NCBI RefSeq assembly: GCF_000296815.2
Contig: NZ_CAIT01000009.1
Location: 1,488,001-1,552,000 of the forward strand
Direction: 5' to 3'
From: Fibrisoma limi BUZ 3
GTDB taxonomy: Bacteria; Bacteroidota; Bacteroidia; Cytophagales; Spirosomataceae
Length of the DNA stretch: 64,000 bases
The translations under genes were made by a program, and so were the position numbers. Under the pieces are notes generated by a model. That model made no database searches. It saw only the letters and a list, made by a program, of their open reading frames with translations, and was not told the DNA's origin. Positions 60,580 to 64,000 of this stretch are shown piece after piece; the first letter of the stretch is position 1, and each line of letters begins with the position of its first letter.

Positions 60580-62262
60580 TTAATTTTCACTGAAAGCCAG
60601 CGTATCACGTCTTGTAGTTTCAACCCGATCAGTCCGAACATAGATACGGGTATCATTTACTAGCCCGACGTACCGGTAATGGGCATTTACAAAATTCTTT
60701 AGCGGCTTTATCATTTCATATCCATGCGTCCGGCGGTCGGTCATCCACAGATTCTGACTGCCAACCGCATCCACAAATACCGGAGGAAATGAACGGATGA
60801 AGTTCGATAAGTATCGACGCTGGTAAATATCCTGTAGGGGATGCTCAAAGGCACTTCGTATGGTGTGATTCTCAGCAACGCCCTGTGGCATCTGCGTTTG
60901 TACGTAATAATCGCATCGCCATCCCCAAACGACCAATTTCTCACCGGGTTTAGCATAGGTCAGCACCGCTTTGGAAACCGGCGATGGCTGCACAGCCCAG
61001 CCATGCTGCTGGTCAGATGGATAGGCATTGATGGCAATACCCCGCCGATGGTTCAAACCGGCCTGTATCCCGAAAACCAGCAGGAAAACCGCCATTATGC
61101 CCACAGTAGCCCATCGATTCCGGCCTTCGTTAATGCCTAACCGTTGCCAACCGAAGCCTAGCACAAAAAACAGAGGACCGGTCAGCAAGTACAAATAATG
61201 TACATATTCGGAACCCGTTCTGGTAATGGCATACAACGTAGCGGCCAGCAGAACGCCAATAAAGCCGTTAACTTTCAGCGTGTCTGTTTGTGCTTTATTT
61301 CCTTGCCGCAAACTGTAGATCAAACCCACGAGCCAGATACCTAGCGTTAGCTTAACAAGCCAGTCAAATTCGCTGCCTTTCTTAAAAAAGTCGGGCAAGC
61401 GAAGCAGATTTTGCACAGGATCGGAATTATTGGCATACTTAAAATTCCCGATGATGTAGAACGTCACAAAGTCGTCGTAAACACCATTCAACTTAGCTAA
61501 GCCAACAACCAATAACGGGAAAAACACGCTTCCAACAACCAACGCGCCGATTTGCACTACTTTAGCTGATGTTGACTGTTCCGGGCGCATTAAAATATCG
61601 ATTCCGACAAACAAGCCCACTATGCCGGCCAACGGAACGGCTTGCAGCTTACCAAAAGGCACCATGCCCAGCAACAATCCAATTAAAGCAATGTGCCAAA
61701 GCGATGGTTTTCGACGAGCCAACAACAAGGCATACAGATAGTAAGAGCCACTCAGCAGGGCTAATGGCACCAGCTCGCTATTGTAATGCAAAAAATCACC
61801 GTTTTGTGTAAGACCAAACGTAAACACAAAAGGTAAGAAAGCTACCCGAGCCGCCATAGAGCCAAACCAGCGTTTGGTAGTCTGAAACAGAAACCAGAAA
61901 CTCAGGGCAACAAGGCCAAAAGCCGTCAGGTGCGCTGTAATATAATCAAACGGTAACCCAATCAGACCTGGTAGGATTAAGAAGTAACTGTCAAGGGGGC
62001 CTCCGGTCGTGCCATCAACTGATCTGAAATAAACGGGGTCCTGCCGCAGGGTCATAGCCTGCGTGATCATCTGGCTTTCGTCTGGGTTGATTTCGTAATT
62101 GTAGACAATACTGGGTAACCTGAGTAAGAACAGCAATACCGTTACGGCTACCAGAAAGGTTCGCTCGCTGATTTTGCCGTTAGTGGCCAACCACAAACTC
62201 CCCCAACACAGTACATAAACGGGCAACCAGTACAGAATTGGGTACGTGTCAAAACTTGGCAT
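60580..62262 (-). CDS. GT39-like polytopic membrane glycosyltransferase
   Basis: A 560-residue membrane protein with at least ten hydrophobic helices and a C-terminal soluble part. NYEINPDESQMITQAMTL near the first loop has the acidic pair of GT39/ArnT-type enzymes that use polyprenyl-phosphate sugars. The start at 62262 (MPSFDTYPILYW) is preferred because the longer frame (to 62307) would be encoded by the terminator hairpin of the preceding gene. Donor may come from the DPMS-like GT2 (inference). Confidence 0.82.
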   Translation of the reverse strand: MPSFDTYPILYWLPVYVLCWGSLWLATNGKISERTFLVAVTVLLFLLRLPSIVYNYEINPDESQMITQAMTLRQDPVYFRSVDGTTGGPLDSYFLILPGLIGLPFDYITAHLTAFGLVALSFWFLFQTTKRWFGSMAARVAFLPFVFTFGLTQNGDFLHYNSELVPLALLSGSYYLYALLLARRKPSLWHIALIGLLLGMVPFGKLQAVPLAGIVGLFVGIDILMRPEQSTSAKVVQIGALVVGSVFFPLLVVGLAKLNGVYDDFVTFYIIGNFKYANNSDPVQNLLRLPDFFKKGSEFDWLVKLTLGIWLVGLIYSLRQGNKAQTDTLKVNGFIGVLLAATLYAITRTGSEYVHYLYLLTGPLFFVLGFGWQRLGINEGRNRWATVGIMAVFLLVFGIQAGLNHRRGIAINAYPSDQQHGWAVQPSPVSKAVLTYAKPGEKLVVWGWRCDYYVQTQMPQGVAENHTIRSAFEHPLQDIYQRRYLSNFIRSFPPVFVDAVGSQNLWMTDRRTHGYEMIKPLKNFVNAHYRYVGLVNDTRIYVRTDRVETTRRDTLAFSEN

Positions 62263-62275
62263 GGGTGCAAAATTA

Positions 62276-62304
62276 AAAATGTCAGCCGTGAAGGCTGACA
62301 TTTT
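62276..62304 (-). terminator. Intrinsic terminator after the epimerase-like gene
   Basis: AAAATGTCAGCC and its complement form a 12-bp stem with a GTGAA loop. It begins 18 nt after the epimerase stop on the minus strand. Confidence 0.8.
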
Positions 62305-62321
62305 CAACGGTTTACAATGCG

Positions 62322-63395
62322 TTATTTAACAACAGCCAGCCGAGCGGCCATGCTATCATGAATCTGCACCATCGTCTCTTTCAGATCAAACGTCCAATGC
62401 CAGTCCGGATAGTGCTGCTTAAACTTGCTCAGGTCGCTGATGTACCAGATGTGGTCACCAATCCGGTTTGTTTCAGAATAGGTGTAGTTCATCTTGTTGC
62501 CTGAAATCTCTTCACACAAGGTAATAGCCTCCAGCATCGAGCAGTTCGCATAGCGTCCACCGCCGGCGTTGTATACCTCGCCCGGGCGTGGATTCTGGTA
62601 GAAGTGCCAGAACATATTCACCAGGTCCCAGCTGTGGATGTTGTCACGAACCTGCTTGCCTTTGTAGCCAAAGATAGTGTACTGGTTGCCTGTGATGGCA
62701 CACTTCATCAGATACGATAAAAAGCCATGTAGCTGAGCCCCCGAGTGGTTAGGGCCCGTCAGGCAGCCACCCCGGAACACGCCGGTTTTCATACCAAAAT
62801 AACGACCATACTCCTGCACCATGATATCGGCTGCTACCTTCGACGCCCCAAAGATGGAGTGCTTGGTGTGGTCCAGGCTCATGTGCTCATCGATGCCGTT
62901 TTCAAAGTAGGGATGATTCTGGTCAATCTCCCAGCGAGTTTCGGTCTCGACCAGCGGCAGGAAGTTGGGGTTATCGCCATAGACCTTGTTGGTGGAGGTG
63001 AAAATAAAGACAGCCTCCGGGCAGTGCTGGCGGGTCATCTCCAGCAGATTCAGCGTACCGACGGCATTTACCCCAAAGTCGGTGAAGGGTTCACGGGCGG
63101 CCCAGTCGTGGCTGGGCTGAGCAGCCGTATGCAGAATTAGTTTGATATCAGCACCGTATTCACGGAAAATGGGTTCCAGTTGTGGGACTTCGCGGATATC
63201 AGCCGTGTAATGTTTATAAGTGGCGTAGGTATCGGCCAGTCGGTTGCGGTTCCACTCGGTAGAGCCGTCGGCACCAAAGAAGTACTGACGCATGTTGTTA
63301 TCGATACCGATGATAGCGTCAAACTTATCAGCGAAAAAAGCAACGGCTTCGCTGCCAATCAAACCGGCTGATCCTGTAACCAGTGCAATATTCAT
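62322..63395 (-). CDS. NAD-dependent SDR epimerase, CDP-tyvelose/paratose-2-epimerase-like, Tyr to Phe at the active site
   Basis: A 357-residue extended SDR protein (start at 63395, [17 protein letters not shown]). The Gly-rich NAD site is intact. The TSTNKVYGD motif near residues 133-141 and [14 protein letters not shown] are hallmarks of CDP-tyvelose epimerase relatives. The canonical YxxxK is F182-G-A-S-K186 ([12 protein letters not shown]), so the usual catalytic Tyr is Phe. Substrate unknown; a nucleotide-sugar or related compound is expected from the family. An upstream Met at 63440 adds 15 residues without similarity. Confidence 0.88.
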   Translation of the reverse strand: MNIALVTGSAGLIGSEAVAFFADKFDAIIGIDNNMRQYFFGADGSTEWNRNRLADTYATYKHYTADIREVPQLEPIFREYGADIKLILHTAAQPSHDWAAREPFTDFGVNAVGTLNLLEMTRQHCPEAVFIFTSTNKVYGDNPNFLPLVETETRWEIDQNHPYFENGIDEHMSLDHTKHSIFGASKVAADIMVQEYGRYFGMKTGVFRGGCLTGPNHSGAQLHGFLSYLMKCAITGNQYTIFGYKGKQVRDNIHSWDLVNMFWHFYQNPRPGEVYNAGGGRYANCSMLEAITLCEEISGNKMNYTYSETNRIGDHIWYISDLSKFKQHYPDWHWTFDLKETMVQIHDSMAARLAVVK

Positions 63396-63519
63396 AACCT
63401 GTGTGCAGTTTATTAAAGCTTCGTTACCTAAAAAGTCCAATTATTGACTAAATGAGCGGCCAAAGTAACGCAAAAAAATCATATTTACAGAACCGCTTCC
63501 TAAAAATGAAAAGTTACAA

Positions 63520-63560
63520 AAAAGCGATGCACCAGCCTGAATAGCTTGTACATCGCTTTT
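63520..63560 (-). terminator. Intrinsic terminator after the small lipoprotein gene
   Basis: AAAAGCGATG and CATCGCTTTT form a 10-bp stem with a 21-nt loop; an A run on the plus strand gives a T run on the minus-strand transcript. Confidence 0.7.
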
Positions 63561-63603
63561 CGCAAGATTCATCAATGATAACAGCACAATAGTTGTAAAA
63601 CTA

Positions 63604-63855
63604 TTACGCCCCTTCGCCAATTGTACCTGCCCCGAACAGTTTTTCGCGAATTTTTTGCGTACGGTCTTCCAGTGATGGGTTTGGCGTGTACTTGTATTTT
63701 GACTGAACAGCGGCTGAATCTTCGTGAGGACCGTACACATACGGATCATTACGCCGATAGTCCGACTGCCGAATGGTATTATATTTCTGGTAATCACAAG
63801 ACGCCAGCGACAGCACCGCGACGACCAGTAATCCTTTACTTAATGCGCTTTTCAT
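63604..63855 (-). CDS. Small lipoprotein, unknown function
   Basis: An 83-residue lipoprotein with lipobox LSLASC (Cys20). The mature part is hydrophilic and Tyr-rich (YQKYNTIRQSDYRRNDPYVYG), ending in EDRTQKIREKLFGAG. It has its own -7 element (TAATTTTG at 63889-63882) and terminator. Family not recognised. Confidence 0.7.
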   Translation of the reverse strand: MKSALSKGLLVVAVLSLASCDYQKYNTIRQSDYRRNDPYVYGPHEDSAAVQSKYKYTPNPSLEDRTQKIREKLFGAGTIGEGA

Positions 63856-63881
63856 AGCAAGCTGGTTACGAATTGATTCGG

Positions 63882-63889
63882 CAAAATTA
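63882..63889 (-). promoter_or_regulatory. Promoter of the small lipoprotein gene, -7 element
   Basis: The minus strand reads TAATTTTG, matching TAnnTTTG, 27 nt before the ATG. Confidence 0.4.
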
Positions 63890-63954
63890 GTAAACAGTTG
63901 TCAGTCAATCGTCATTCGTGCGTAGTTTTTTACACCCTGTCGATATATAACCAA

Positions 63955-64000
63955 CTACGACTTTTTCAGCTGCTCAATTTCCTCCCACACAAAGCCGATT
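63955..64000 (-). CDS. C-terminal end of an unidentified gene (partial)
   Basis: On the minus strand a frame enters from the window edge, reads IGFVWEEIEQLKKS and stops at TAG (63957-63955). Too short to identify. Confidence 0.4.
   Translation of the reverse strand, partial: IGFVWEEIEQLKKS

Noticed and set aside
62276-62304. N-terminal extension of the GT39-like protein to 62307
   Set aside because: The extra codons would lie in the terminator hairpin of the upstream gene and show no family character.
1-64000. Prophage or intact insertion sequence
   Set aside because: No transposase, integrase or phage structural gene was recognised in either strand.

Overview
The window reads as a chromosomal segment of an aerobic Bacteroidetes bacterium of the order Cytophagales, most like the Spirosoma group. 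Supporting signs: a complete alternative complex III locus, type IX secretion C-terminal sorting domains, bacillithiol synthesis (BshC), the rpmG-DUF4295-ftsY order, no Shine-Dalgarno sequences, and promoters of the Bacteroidetes type (TAnnTTTG at -7, often TTG about 20 nt upstream). The organism is inferred from gene content and family knowledge; no search was run.

Layout. 1-8.2 kb: actABCDEF on the minus strand (actF cut by the window edge), the quinol:electron-acceptor complex replacing bc1. 8.4-13.1 kb: tRNA-Cys, rpsA (ribosomal S1) with a frameshift, an HNH nuclease, smpB, an OmpH/Skp chaperone and a small membrane protein. 13.1-24.3 kb: penicillin-acylase-like hydrolase, glycerophosphodiester phosphodiesterase, GH3-like protein, flavin reductase, ispH, a GHL10 lipoprotein, a DUF2256/DUF2805 head-to-head pair, an Lrp/AsnC regulator and a TPR protein. 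24.5-33.7 kb: hpt, an isolated nuoD, rpmG-DUF4295-ftsY, a decayed toxin with an intact antitoxin, rimO, bshC, 5-formyl-THF cyclo-ligase and asd. 33.9-42.9 kb: a lipoprotein, a gene-poor 0.7 kb stretch, tRNA-Leu, pyrC, hemB, a two-component pair, a T9SS cargo protein, a small exported protein and a rhodanese. 43.2-51.7 kb: a NagZ/beta-lactamase fusion, a 1309-residue Ig-repeat T9SS protein, a tadA-like deaminase, superoxide dismutase and tRNA-His. 51.7-55.9 kb: a carotenoid biosynthesis protein followed by a CarH-like MerR regulator, a D-2-hydroxyacid dehydrogenase, a YheT-type hydrolase and a membrane protein. 56-63.4 kb: a minus-strand glycan cluster (two glycosyltransferases, an unknown oxygenase-like protein, a beta-propeller protein, a methyltransferase, a GT39-like membrane protein, a tyvelose-epimerase-like SDR).

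The most unusual signals are regulatory or structural. The rpsA leader can fold into an H-type pseudoknot just before the start codon. The rpsA frameshift lies inside a perfect 14-bp inverted repeat, as expected for quasi-palindrome correction or a sequencing artefact. All three tRNA genes share an 18-nt element (TATSTTTGCAGTCCCAAA) covering -7 and the start of the transcript. The CarH-like regulator beside the carotenoid gene, and the epimerase-like SDR with Phe in place of the catalytic Tyr, are the most interesting protein-level observations. I found no CRISPR array, prophage or intact insertion sequence.
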